Source: Enoplolaimus lenunculus (lineage: Eukaryota > Nematoda > Enoplea > Enoplida > Thoracostomopsidae). From it: a DNA stretch of 64,000 nucleotides. Positions 23,275-34,378 of the stretch are shown here, piece after piece. Numbering within the stretch: position 1 is the first letter of the stretch; every line of letters starts with the position of its first letter. The position numbers were made by a program, and so were the translations under genes. The notes under the pieces are model-generated. The model saw only the letters and a program-made list of their open reading frames with translations. It did not search any database and was not told the origin of the DNA. The DNA lies in contig JASANG010002826.1 of NCBI GenBank assembly GCA_030248215.1, positions 1-64,000 on the forward strand, in the 5' to 3' direction.

Positions 23275-23400
23275 AAAAAATTCAATACCAAAAATACCGG
23301 AAAATTCCGGTGAAAAAACAGCGGATTCATTACCGGAATCGGATAGTGAAAAATACCGGGTTCTCTACCGGAACCGGAATTTCAGTTGCACCATGTGCAG
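23275..23400 (+). repeat. CCGGAA repeat family, terminal fragment
   Basis: ATACCGGAAAATTCCGGTG, then CTACCGGAACCGGAATTTC, ending CAGTTGCACCAT. Same family as 21385-21760. Confidence 0.5.
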
Positions 23401-23667
23401 TGTGTATTATGATGTTTACAAATTGCTACGGAAAATTTTGTAAACAACAATGTGCGATGAATTTTGGTTCGAGTTTAAAGTTTTGTTTAGTGCGCAACTT
23501 ACTGACACCAGGATCAGGATAGTAATATTTGTTTTCTTTTTTATTGTTTTCGTTTTGAATTTCTTTCATCACAGTGCCTTCAGGATCTGTAATTATCCTT
23601 TACAAAATATTGTACCCTTTCAATCAGACGCTGTGTATGTTCCACAATAGTTAAAACCAAACTGCCC

Positions 23668-23995
23668 ACGTAAACTTTAGGGGCGGAACATTTCAATGCG
23701 GACACTGAGATAGACTACGCTTACGCTTTAGACTAATTTTCTAGCTTAGGCTTTTATATGTGGTTAACTTACAGTTGGGCTTAGGCTAAGCATTGCGCTT
23801 ACGCTTTAGACTAATTTTCTAGCTTAGGCTTTGATATGTGGTTAACTTACGGTTGGGCTTAGGCTAAGCATTACGCTTACGCTTTAGACTATGTTTCTGG
23901 GTTTAGGCTACGGTATGTGGTCAACCTTAAGGTTAGGCTTAGGCTAAGAATATAGTTATACTACTGTTACCACCCTGTTCTATACACCGGCCCAA
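23668..23995 (+). mobile_element. hAT-type MITE with a threefold internal amplification
   Basis: Ends CCCACGTAAACTTTAGGGGC and CCTGTTCTATACACCGGCCC match TTAGGC family 1. The interior holds three tandem copies of a ~78-bp block starting ACGCTTACGCTTTAGACTA (near 23716, 23795, 23873). Other copies of the family have a single block. Confidence 0.7.
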
Positions 23996-24355
23996 AACTG
24001 AGTATGCAAATCAAACAAATGCATAAAATGTCCCGGAACTGCTTGATAGCAGTAGTACCCCCTCACATGCGATAGTGTCACAAATTTTCGGAATCAATTA
24101 TCGTTCATGTGCTTGGTTTAAAATGGAAATTAAAAAATTTTGTGGGTACACGTTTTGCACAAAACTGACTGAGCGATGCGGAAATATTCGTTACAGGTTA
24201 AATTAAATGATTTACGTTTGAATTAACAATATAAGTAATAGCTTTGACATAAACACCGAACGGTGAAAGGTTGCGGTATACTTTAACGAAACTTGGGGAA
24301 TGGAATACGTCTTAATTTTAACCATATGATTGCTTATATCTAAATTAAAACTAAC

Positions 24356-24425
24356 CCATGAATAATAGTCTTGGGATGTAATTGCCGTCCGGTCGAAACA
24401 GGTCACTGTCAGGTTCATCGTCATC
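24356..24425 (-). CDS. Candidate isolated acidic exon
   Basis: Acceptor GCAAATTTTAG, then 23 codons (DDDEPDSDLFRPDGNYIPRL...), then a GGGTTAGT-type donor, phase 0 to 1. The acidic run and the YIP motif recall the exon at 60030-60125 of the SET-domain gene. There is no neighbouring exon I can chain to it. Confidence 0.3.
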
Positions 24426-24429
24426 CTAA

Positions 24430-25700
24430 AATTTGCCAATGCTAAATTTTATTTCTAAAACAAATGGACCACAAGTAATGCACACGAATCACGTTTTAAG
24501 TGAAGCAAAGTATGGATGTGTTTAGCTTTAGCTTGTTTTTCAAAAACGTTACATCTCATAATAGCAGAAAAGCGCACAGTATTAATCAATAGGGTGTTTT
24601 CGGTTGTCGCCTCAGCCGGCGTTTGCTCAAAAATGGTTGGATTTTAAAATTTTTTGCATATTTACGCTTCTCATGACCTTCCCTGATCAGTCCACGCCTA
24701 AATTTATATTTATGAAAAATTCGATTTTTTATGGTTCCGAGGTTTCAATATTTTTTCAGAAAGTTTTAGACAAATTATACACCCATTCGACGCAGCTTGT
24801 TCAGCTGAGCGCAGTGATGTTAAGATTTGCGCCATCAAACGACAAACTAACGAGTTATGGTCAAATCAGGGATACGATCCTGCCTACTAAGCTTGAGCGT
24901 AAATGCACACCAAACAGTAGGCTCGTCTCTTGCTTTTACTTTGGCTTAGGAATATGTTTATACTACTGGTACAGTCCTCATCTACACATTGGTCCAACAT
25001 TCGTATACTTTGATCAGTTGAAACAATTTAATTTTAGAGTAACGTACCGCACAATTGACCATAACAAAATATTTACTCAGCTTCTCAATCTGTTTGGCAC
25101 GTCGGAATAACGGTTGAAGCGCTAAAAGCGTTTAAAATGAAATGTATTTATTACGAAAATAACATTTGATTGTCGTCAAGAAATATGGATTTTATTCTGA
25201 AAACCAACGGCGTCGGAAGCAAATAAATATTTTCGGCGGGGAACAACACGAGATAAAATGTAGATATAGCGAACGTAAGAGGGGCCGAACGAATAATCGT
25301 ACCAAGAGAGTCGTGGACTCGGGGTAACGGAGGGACACCATAGTTTTTTTGGCAAGTGTGTCCAGGCGTATAGCCAGGATATTCAACTGTGTAGAGTCTA
25401 AAAGAGGCCACCTGGACTGAAAACGAAGGTTTAGTTTTGAAGATTTTATCAGCGAAACATGCAAAAATTAGGCAAATTTGCCAAATTGGCGTTTGCCAAT
25501 GAAAATTGTAATTTTTAGTGAATTCGAAAGAAAGTTCTGATCCGATTGTGTTAAATCCTTCAAATTTTTCTTCACTGTATATACATATACAAGAATATTC
25601 TAGAAACCCGGCGTATTTTTTTGTATTAAACCCTTCAGCAACAGTCGCAAAAAATTTTCTAGTTTATGGTGTGTAGGTCTACACCATCCAGGCGCCTTTT
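24430..25700. other. No gene seen
   Basis: AT-rich sequence with one 168-codon frame (24604-25110, plus) that lacks splice sites, compositional bias or motifs supporting a protein. A weak TTAGGC-type MITE remnant may lie at 24935-25010. Confidence 0.45.
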
Positions 25701-25728
25701 GGCTACGCGCCTGGGTAGGCGCGTAGCC
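25701..25728. other. Perfect 12-bp GC-rich hairpin
   Basis: GGCTACGCGCCT and AGGCGCGTAGCC are exact reverse complements around a 4-nt loop, GGGT. It lies 35 bp before the 105-bp tandem array in otherwise AT-rich DNA. It is not followed by a T-run and is probably part of a GC-rich repeat edge. Confidence 0.85.
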
Positions 25729-25762
25729 TCAACGAGCCCAGGACGACTTAAAGATACAAACC

Positions 25763-26287
25763 ATGAACTAAATGTCTGACTCTTGACCTGAAATTATATC
25801 AGCGGGCACTGAAGGTACCGAGCCGTTGGAGCCGTAATGATATTCACAAAAATTACACATTTTCATTATGAACTAAATGTCTGACTCTTGACCTGAAATT
25901 ATATCAGCGGGCACTGAAGGTACCGAGCCGTTGGAGCCGTAATGATATTCACAAAAATTACACATTTTCATTATGAACTAAATGTCTGACTCTTGACCTG
26001 AAATTATATCAGCGGGCACTGAAGGTACCGAGCCGTTGGAGCCGTAATGATATTCACAAAAATTACACATTTTCATTATGAACTAAATGTCTGACTCTTG
26101 ACCTGAAATTATATCAGCGGGCACTGAAGGTACCGAGCCGTTGGAGCCGTAATGATATTCACAAAAATTACACATTTTCATTATGAACTAAATGTCTGAC
26201 TCTTGACCTGAAATTATATCAGCGGGCACTGAAGGTACCGAGCCGTTGGAGCCGTAATGATATTCACAAAAATTACACATTTTCATT
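25763..26287 (+). repeat. Five near-identical tandem copies of a 105-bp unit
   Basis: Units begin at 25763, 25868, 25973, 26078 and 26183 with exactly 105-bp spacing. Each contains ATGAACTAAATGTCTGACTC and ACTGAAGGTACCGAGCCG. I see no differences between copies, so the expansion is very recent or kept uniform, or the copy number is an assembly estimate. Confidence 0.97.
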
Positions 26288-27199
26288 CAAACATAATATG
26301 ATGGAAAGAGACAAAATTAGTTCTAAAAAGAAACTTCACAAATGTTTCACTAGTTTTTACGAAAATATGGCGAAATAAAAAATTTCACCAGGCAGATAAA
26401 ACATTAAGTTCTCTGGTCTCAGTATGCTGGGGCAGTGTCTCCCAAGCTACGAACAGTTGAGTTACACGCTCAATAACAATGCATATGTAAATACAATTTT
26501 GTGTGCGAAACGCAAAAAAAATTTCGATACACATTCAAAATCCTGACAAAAAATACGAATTTTTAGGCAGTAACTTGAAGATTATATCATTCGCTAGAAA
26601 TATATTTGGTGATTACACACCAATTTAAGCGTAAAGGGACGTGCCTCCACACCTAGCGCCTATGCTACATCCCTCTTCAGATCGAAGGCCTTCGCTTAAT
26701 ATTATCAGATTTAGGCTCGGTACGCTTCCGAGTTTTCAACATTTGCATATTTTGGCATAACTCAGAAATAGGTTCAGGTTTACCGTTATGGTTAGTTTTA
26801 GGCTTAGGTTTTAGGTTGCGGGGGCGAGCAAGTGCCAAGATAAGTACAGAGCTTACTTCAACGTCAGTTATTTTTCAAGATTTTTACAAACATATAACAC
26901 TCGTTGCAGCGCTGTACAGAAACTTGACTGTTTGTATTTTCGATTCCCTAAGGGTTTAAAACAGTTGAAACAGTCTGCTATGATGTTCTAGAGATCTTTT
27001 CGATTTGAATGAAATCAAAATTAATACAACGGTACCTTTGCATGCTCCACACCACGATTTATGAATAAGCAAAAATATTGGCTTTTTCCTGAAATATAAA
27101 TCTCACTTCCATTAATCGGTTGGGTTGTTGCAGAAACTAAGGTTTAATTGTTATTGTGTTCAAAGTACATCGAATGAAAATTTTTCAATTTGTTTGGTT
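26288..27199. other. No gene seen
   Basis: AT-rich, with a TTAGGC-type MITE remnant near 26775-26815. Nothing protein-like. Confidence 0.45.
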
Positions 27200-27412
27200 T
27201 TAAATTTGAATTCCAGACGATTGTTCTTTGTTGTTCAATAGTTTCACATTTGTGCCAGCACAGTACCCGCCTTTAATATCGTTCATGCAATGTTTAAACG
27301 TAAATGCGAATATTCTATTTTCAGAATGCAATTCTTCCGATAACAGCTTTACAGCTGATAAAAGTTTATAAAATTTTGGAAGCGTAGCATTTGACCGTGA
27401 ATATTTTGTTTC
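27200..27412 (-). CDS. Candidate terminal exon, unknown protein
   Basis: Strong acceptor (TGATTATTGTTCAG) followed by 70 codons and a stop in phase 0. The peptide (ETKYSRSNATLPKFYKLLSA ... FTFKHCMNDIKGGYC) is well mixed in composition with a helical stretch. The 28-nt exon at 29222-29249 could join it in frame if read as TKIWTESHM. No family recognised. Confidence 0.4.
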   Translation of the reverse strand, partial: ETKYSRSNATLPKFYKLLSAVKLLSEELHSENRIFAFTFKHCMNDIKGGYCAGTNVKLLNNKEQSSGIQI

Positions 27413-28148
27413 CTGAACAATAATCACATGCGTTGTTTTCGTATTCGTTACGTTCGTTAGTATCTGCTATCGAACTTCTTCGATATGATTAGGTTAGTGT
27501 TAAACGTAATCGTTTACTTTCGTCACAAAAAAGCTTGCTCTCCATACATAATTTGCATAATGATTGGAATAAAATGCAATAGACTTGGGCTAGGCTCAGG
27601 TTTACGCTTAGATTTAGGCTTAGCAATTAATAATTATTAATGTGAGAGAGCACTTTTGCGTTGTATAGAATTAAAATTAATCTGGCGAAAGTATACTTTA
27701 TCATATTGTAAACTCACTCTTTTTCAGCTAAAGCGAAGCTATCTTCATAAGGCACCCAATTGATGTTTTTGTTGAATCCTTCAATAGATAACAGATAATG
27801 TGTGGGTGGTAGAGGCAGCACTTATGTCGACATCTGGCTTTAAGTCGGTTATGACATTTAAGTCAACAAGAAAAAGTCTTAATTTTACGGGTCGACATTT
27901 TTGATGAATTCGCATCCCTTGGTGGTGCGAGCTGTCGCATTTAAAGTTAACACTGGTGGGAAAATTAAAATGTGTGCTGAAAACCTCCGACTAAACTATA
28001 ACATTGAAGTAAACTCTTGACTTGAGATGGAATTTGTCTAAAGTCATGGTCCTGTCACCCAGTCAAGGATGTTAAGGGACAACTGTCAGATTGAACGAGG
28101 ATGCTCCCATGGATAGCATCCACAACGTGAATCAAAACCAAAATTTTG

Positions 28149-28331
28149 TGTTAAGGGCCCATGTAAAGATCAGGGTCCGAACGTTTTGCTGTGGGACTAG
28201 AAATGAGTAAGCATAAGTTTAGAATATTTTTTGTTTGGTTTAGGCTTACGTTTAGGCTTAGGCTTAGGCTTTGGTTTAGGCTTAGGCTTCGGAATATGCT
28301 TATAATACTGTTTCACCCCGGTTCTTTACAT
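28149..28331 (+). mobile_element. hAT-type MITE, TTAGGC-rich family 1
   Basis: GGCCCATGTAAAGATCAGGG at the left and GGTTCTTTACATTGGCT at the right, with TTAGGCTTAGGC runs between. Target duplication not clear. Confidence 0.75.
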
Positions 28332-28545
28332 TGGCTAAATTTAGTACTAAAACACGTTTAGGTTCTCTTTGCTCGAAAGCTTTTTTCCTAATAAATATCG
28401 TCGATCTCACCCATCAGAAATTGAGATAATTATGTGTTGAGAAGTTCATATTATCATCACGGTGAATGTTAAACTGCGACTTTATTTAAACGTCTTAAAC
28501 TAAAATTTGAGTTTAAGGTACAAAGAGCTCTGGTGTTATTGATAA

Positions 28546-29063
28546 GAACCCGTAGCCAGAAGAGAGTCTGGGGGGTCTCAGCCCCCTGGAAGAATTTTGA
28601 TCCCCCTAAAATATTGTCAACATTGCTTGTAAGTCAGTTGCAAGGTATGACAAACCGGATATCCGTTTCCGGTAAAAATAGGTATCTGTTTCCGTTTATG
28701 TTTTACGTTCAAAATTTAGTTATAAATTACGTAAATTTCGCGCAATTTTTCATTACAGATTTGCGTCAATTGTTTGAACTGAAACAAAAATTGCGATAGT
28801 GTTTCATAATTTTAAAAATTTAGGTACATCCGCCATTTTTCTTCAAAATTTCTGAAACCTGTGAACATTTACATTTCTCAATTGTGTTGGCAGAAAAATA
28901 AAACGTATCCGAAAATTGTATATACTTCAATATCCGGTTTCCGTCTCCGTTAATTCCATCACTATCCGTTTCCGTTATTTTTACTCTACTCTTACATCCT
29001 GCCAAAAACCATTGTATGCCTCTCCTGATACATACTTAGCTCCCTAGCAAGGTGAGCTGGCTA
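28546..29063 (+). mobile_element. CCCGTAGCCAG-family MITE, large copy
   Basis: Starts CCCGTAGCCAGAAGAGAGTC and ends AAGGTGAGCTGGCTACGGG, imperfect inverted ends. The middle contains a TATCCGTTTCCGGTAAAAAT-type repeat and its complement, so another element has probably inserted. Confidence 0.6.
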
Positions 29064-29221
29064 CGGGACTGTGTTGATAGATTAGCGTTAAGCATGGGTG
29101 ACCTGACAGTGTGTGTGTGCGTGGATTTGGTAGAGGTCAATTAATTAATTCTTACTTTCGAAAGCAATATTTGTTGGAATTACGTTGAATAACCGTCAAT
29201 TTTAAAAACGATGAAACCTAC

Positions 29222-29249
29222 CATGTGAGATTCCGTCCAAATCTTCGTC
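29222..29249 (-). CDS. Candidate 28-nt micro-exon
   Basis: A textbook acceptor (TTTTTGTTTACTTCAG) and donor (CATG then GTAGGT) enclose 28 nt on the minus strand. It can read DEDLDGISH (phase 0 to 1) or TKIWTESHM (phase 2 to 0); the latter joins the exon at 27200-27412. Confidence 0.3.
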
Positions 29250-29749
29250 CTGAAGTAAACAAAAATTTTCATATAAGCTGAAATATTATAGTAATGCGAC
29301 TTAGTTATGAAACGATCAAGCCTTTAAATTTTAGTATTTTTTCAAGTTGTAATAATTAGAACTGTATTTTGAAAACAACACAATAAATCTAGCATAAAAG
29401 TAGAAAAAAAAATGTCAACAAAAATATATATAGTAAATAAAATTAATCAGAGTTCAACAAAATAGGGTCAATTTAATAGCACTATTTTCGGTAAACGGTG
29501 CAAAATTGACTGAGACCGAGAGCCAGAAGTATCGGTAGTTGGTCTGTCATGTTTTGACCGAGACCGCACATTCGTGCTGGCGGATACAAGTGTGCACAAT
29601 TGGTCTTGACCCTGCAACAGGAGTCGCAACCACGATTTTGGATTATGGTCTGGCACTAGAATGGCGCTTGGGTTCTCGCTCGCAAGTAGTTTTCTACTAT
29701 TATACCTCGGACGGCCCCTTCTCAGAAACTTCTGGTATGCGTATCTGGT

Positions 29750-29945
29750 CCCTTCAGTCCCGTAACCAGCTCACCTTGCTAGGGGGGCTAAAAATTATCT
29801 GGAGGGGGCATTCAAGGGTTTTTGACTTGCAACGGCATATGTTACTATCAAGGCCCTTCCGGTTTCTGGTGGGTCTGTAAAAGAGTAGGCTTACATTCTT
29901 CGTTGACTCGTGCAGGCTTAAGCCTAACCCTGACACCACTAAGTT
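29750..29945 (+). mobile_element. Two overlapping MITE fragments
   Basis: A CCCGTAACCAGCTCACCTTG start with AGGGGGGCTAAAA (CCCGTAGCCAG family) runs into CATATGTTACTATCAAGGCC and GTTTCTGGTGGGTCTG, the left end of the TTAGGC-rich family 2. The first element's right half is missing, presumably replaced by the second. Confidence 0.55.
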
Positions 29946-30794
29946 ATGCAAAATCTGAAACGTTCAAAATCAGAGGACGCAACTTCGTTTACCTCTTCTT
30001 GTTTCTTTTTATCTTCTTTTTTGCCGTCGACAAAATAAATACTAATTATCACAAGCATAAAAACAAACAAAATATTTCGATGCATTGTGGTTTTTTGGCA
30101 GTTTATTCAATGGCACTAATCACGAGAGCTCCTAAAAACAGAATAACACTTAAGCCGCAACAATTAAAGAAACCCCCGAACCTAGAAATACACACACTGT
30201 TTTGCAAACTTAGAATTCCATCTTAACCGTGGAATATACGCTTAAGATTGACAAATTTTTTCCTGATTTGGAAAAATTTTTTCAAATTAAACTCATGTTC
30301 ACTAAAAGGGCCTATCCGCCAAAGTCTTAGCCTTAAGCTAGGACGCCGCCTAAACATAAACCTAAGCCTCAGTTTGTCGTTCTTGCAGCACATACTAGCC
30401 ACCCAGTGGCCAGATATAAACATAACATTGACATTCAGATTTATTATATAATATTTCAAATTGAATTGGTGTCATCGCATCATCAGTGATATTGTCTTCT
30501 AGTAACCTGGGCAAAACACAAATTTTTTTTAATAAAATCAGAAAATATACTGACTGTTTAGTTGCGGAAATCAGGAAACAATTTTTCAAAATTGAACGGA
30601 TATATCCCGTTTAAAGTTGAACCTAAATTTTTTTGTATAACAGCGTATGTATTTAATTCCTGCAAAATGAAAAGAAACTTTCCGAATGGCAAGGAAAGCT
30701 TCTGACTGGAAGATGTGATATAATGTACCCACATGAAAAGGGATCTCGCTGGGAAAACATTGCAGAAAGAAAATAAGGCCGGTGAAAAATATCT

Positions 30795-31255
30795 ACTGTA
30801 GTGATCCGAATAAAAGGGGGATAATAAGAGGGGTCCCTATTTTGAGTCCCAATCAATAGTATTCCGTATCCCTAATAAGAGTCCGTAAGCGGATAAAGTC
30901 CTTCAACCCTAATTAGAATCCATAAATGTCAATTGTCCCTAATTTTAACGTATAAATGACTCCAGGGCCAAATAAAATTGAGTTCGAAACATTAAAGCGT
31001 ACTTAACTAAGTTTTAAAAGTAACATTCCAAAGTATAACCTTGCATTATCGTTCAAACTTTTGATGCAAGGCAAAAAACGTTTAATTCAACGGATAGTTG
31101 CAGTACCGGATATATATCAGTAACGAAGGGTGGCATGAGCGTGGGTTAAAAATAAATAACACTCCGTATCCCAATAACGGGGGGGGGTCGGGGTACCATC
31201 TAGAAAGGTCAAACAAATATCAGTCCCCCCTCTTATTAGGTTTTCAGTAGGGGCA
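30795..31255 (+). mobile_element. Complete Tc1/mariner-like MITE (reference copy)
   Basis: TACTGTAGTGATCCGAATAA at the left and a CCCCCTCTTATTAGG-type right end, ~460 bp. It contains repeated GAGTCC(G/C)TA motifs near the left and AAATAAATAACACTCCG near the right. It shows the uninterrupted junction used to interpret 9795-14303. Confidence 0.75.
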
Positions 31256-31861
31256 TACAAGAACTTTTCATTGACTTACATGCAGGGTTGAAAGTTCTCT
31301 AGGGAACTCAAAATTATTCCATGTGGGCTCAGTCCCACTGTCCCCCCTTACCTTCAGGCCCGGAAAGTACAATCCGTACACTGGTATATACAAAGCCCTT
31401 TAGGAATTATATACAGAGACAGTTCGAAGAAAAGCCTAAAATGTAATCAAGCTCATTAATTTGTCATCGAGCAGGGGAATTCTGAGAATTAATTTACAGT
31501 TGAGACTGGTGGATAAGCTTAGGTTATGCTAAAATCAGGAAATATTGAAAACTTTACGGGGAGAACGGACAAGAGCCGAACAATGTTCAATCCATGTGGC
31601 AAAAAAATAAATATCACAAGATCCTGTGTTCAATGTGTGTAATTTGACAAAAAATATAGTAATCGCGGCCGAATGTTACAAAAACACAACATGTAGTATT
31701 GCACCTATCTGCAAACTGTAAAACAGTACTGTAATAGGAGCGATTGTACATGTGCAGTTATTGCAAGAAATACGTGGAAAATTTTAGTACACGTTGCATT
31801 TGATATCTACAACAAAGTGCATTCTGCAAATCTTCGTGTAGAAAGTTGATGAAACTAATAC

Positions 31862-32030
31862 TCAGGGCTGGAGACAGCCACTCCCCATACCTCCATGTGA
31901 GGGGCTCACCCCTAAAGCGGACCACATCCTAACCGGTTGAAAGAAAAACCGCCGCTTTTTAAAATGCGTCGGACTTATCGGTCGCGAGTTTAGGGTCCCT
32001 CCACCCCTGTGTGCTCCGGCACTGCTAGTA
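31862..32030 (+). mobile_element. GCCGGAGCA-family MITE
   Basis: CCCCATACCTCCATGTGAGG, CCTAACCGGTTGAAAGAAA and a terminal CCGGCACT recur in diverged form at 61465-61620, where the edge is CGCCGGAGCAGCC. Two copies define the family; the ends appear inverted. Confidence 0.5.
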
Positions 32031-32107
32031 TATACTGTGTGATCAGTGGTGTAGCCAGCAAGTCAGTTCGCAATCGTAAATAAATGACATGTAGATACTG
32101 GAAGTTT

Positions 32108-32275
32108 TTCACCTGTATAACGGGCCGGCAGCCAGAGCGGAGCCAGGGGGGGGCTAAAACATTCCCCCCCGCTGAAAAATTTTCAACCGTGCTTGTAAGT
32201 CGTTGAAAACCCTTGTACGGACCTACTGAAAAATTTTAGCCTCTATCAAGGTGAGCTTGCTATGGGTCTGCTGAA
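32108..32275 (+). mobile_element. CCCGTAGCCAG-family MITE
   Basis: GCCAGAGCGGAGCCAGGGGG at the left, CTTGTAAGTCGTTGAAAACC inside, and AAGGTGAGCTTGCTATGGGT at the right. Same design as 28546-29063, 42777-42935 and 55856-56010. Confidence 0.6.
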
Positions 32276-32567
32276 TAATCCAGGTTATATTTAGGTCTGT
32301 CAAAAGTGCCTAATGTTGTCTCCTGAAATTTCAAACTTGGAGATATCTGTAACCCTCCTCAGGTATACTCGCCCCCATCTATGGTTTAGTTCTTAATCGT
32401 CCTTTTTTATTTTTAGATGCTACTGGATTACAACGGATTGCTTAATTTACATAATTGGGCTGCGAAAATGAAAAACCAATTTTAGAACTTCATTCAACCG
32501 AGTCTATGTACGGTCGACAATGTCGGTATTCTAGGCTATCATATTGGCCTAATTGTCACAAAACTGA

Positions 32568-32760
32568 TATTTGTGCACCTTGTTTTGGCCAATGTGTATT
32601 TAGAATAGGACTGTAGCAGTAGTGTGAGCATATTCTTTAGTCACAGTGTCAGTATGAGTTTACACCTAAGCCTAAGCCTAAACAAAAAATTAGTCTAAAG
32701 GTTAAGCTTAGTCTATTGCCATTTCGCACAAAAACGACCTTCCATGGTCTTAACATTGGC
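32568..32760 (-). mobile_element. hAT-type MITE, TTAGGC-rich family 1, reverse copy
   Basis: GGCCAATGTGTATTTAGAAT at the left and CCATGGTCTTAACATTGGCC at the right, with CCTAAGCCTAAGCCTAA inside. Confidence 0.65.
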
Positions 32761-33097
32761 CCTTGTTTTAAGTTTAGATCAAGGTTGATTCTTTAAAAGC
32801 GATCAGCTGCAGCTTATTTCTAACTATAATTAAGCACTTATAGTCTCGCACTGTGATAAACACACCCCATTACAGAGTCCGCGGTCGTATGCTGGCTTGA
32901 CATTACATCTCAGATTAAATATGACATTCATGACCAGCCACGGATCCACAAATTTGTAATTGGCTTTATGCACAATATATAATGGTGAAAAAAGGTGGTA
33001 TATGCCTTAAAAACGTTGCTAAAACTATTGTAGGGGGCCAAAATTTTGCTTGGAAGCTAAACCCCGTTGGCCCTCACTAATTACGAGCCTGAATTAA

Positions 33098-33307
33098 CGC
33101 CCGAACATTATTTTTAGTACATCTATTTACAGATAAAGATTATACTCACTATCTTGAAATACTTCTGGAATCTCTTTATCCAAATCAACTTCGACCACTT
33201 TATTGTTAGCCTTTTTGGCTTTATTGAGCAAAGCCTGTTGTGATTCGAGGTTTTTGATTCGAATTTTCAAAAATTGTTGTTGACGGCAGTATTCGCCCGA
33301 ACATTAT
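33098..33307 (-). pseudogene. Inserted exon fragment between 14-bp direct repeats
   Basis: CGCCCGAACATTAT occurs exactly at 33098-33111 and 33294-33307. Between them, on the minus strand, is a coding-looking stretch ending at a strong donor (CAAGATA then GTGAGT at about 33153). It reads EYCRQQQFLKIRIKNLESQQ and on to VVEVDLDKEIPEVFQD, a basic, coiled-coil-like sequence. The reading frame has no acceptor upstream: it runs straight into the repeated flank. This fits a piece of exon plus intron edge copied from elsewhere. The parent gene is not in the window. Confidence 0.5.
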
Positions 33308-33740
33308 GACAAAACAACGCCGAAACCTATTAAATTTTAGTCCGGGTTCATATCGGTAATATCAACGCTCGCAGTGCTGGCTGATCATTGAGGATATAAT
33401 GCCAGCCGGTCCTGCTGCGCTGATAATTTTGTGATACAAATGGTTCATCTGAATCTTATAAACATCGCAAAATTTGTCAAAAACGCGCTATAATGGACAA
33501 AATTCTCAGTTAGTATCGTTAAAACTGTGAAACTTCGAACACAAAAAGGTACGATCCTGTATCAGAAAATCTTGGATCCGCCATTGAGGGTTCACCCTCC
33601 TTGGGGCTTCATTTGAATTAATTCGGCGAATGCTACCTGCAGGTGTATTAAACAAAAACTGAAACACTTTTATATTTATAAACAACATAGCTCCTGTAAT
33701 ACAAGTGTCTGATGTGTAAAAAGTGTTTGTTTCGTTACAG

Positions 33741-33803
33741 GGGACAGCTATGCCTCTTTGGAGGCCTTTGAGGACAATACTGGAAAATCTAGCGGGGGCT
33801 TCG
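33741..33803 (+). CDS. Candidate internal exon, plus strand
   Basis: Acceptor TTTCGTTACAG, 63 nt, donor CTTCG then GTAAAC, phase 1 to 1. It reads DSYASLEAFEDNTGKSSGGF. A possible downstream partner starts after GCGTTGTTTTTCAG near 35330, also phase 1, and runs to a stop at 35507. Too short to name a family; the Gly/Ser end could be a linker. Confidence 0.3.
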
Positions 33804-34092
33804 GTAAACATACGCGGCATCTTTGACCTGCACAAGGGCGGTTCTGGTTGGACGCAGAGCATTGGGCCTGGGTATAAAAACATTGCCAAAGTGTTTAAGC
33901 GAACCTTTATGTGCCAAACTTAGCCAGTGTTTGTCCTACAAGCACTGCTATACTTAACCTGTTACGGGTAAACTTTAGGTTTATATGTAGCTAAACTAAT
34001 ATATATACATAATACACATAACTAAATCTGTTATTCAATTGCGTGATTGACCTTTTTTAGTAAAACAGCGCTATAATGTCGTATTGTTGTGA

Positions 34093-34378
34093 CGACCCGA
34101 ATTCATAAGGTAGTAAAGAGGGAATTTTCATTTTGACTAGCAACCAATTAAAGTTTGTATCCCTAATTAGAATTCGTTAGTGAATAGAGTCCCTAAGTGA
34201 CAATTAGAGTTTGCTCAAAAGGAATATATAATATGAAAAAAACAGGATTGTTGGGGTCAACTAACATAGGATTTATTTAAAATAAATAACAGTCTGTAAC
34301 CGAATATAACAGTTGGATTTTCTCTGGAGAGGCAACGAAAAATATCAGTCCCCCATTTATATTTGGGGCAGTGTAACA
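34093..34378 (+). mobile_element. Tc1/mariner-like MITE, short and diverged
   Basis: GTGACGACCCGAATTCATAA at the left, TTAGTGAATAGAGTCCCTAA inside, CAGTCCCCCATTTATATTTG at the right. Same family as 30795-31255. Confidence 0.6.

Noticed and set aside
24604-25110. 168-codon open frame on the plus strand
   Set aside because: No supporting splice sites, no recognisable motif, and low-complexity hydrophobic and aromatic composition as expected of AT-rich DNA.
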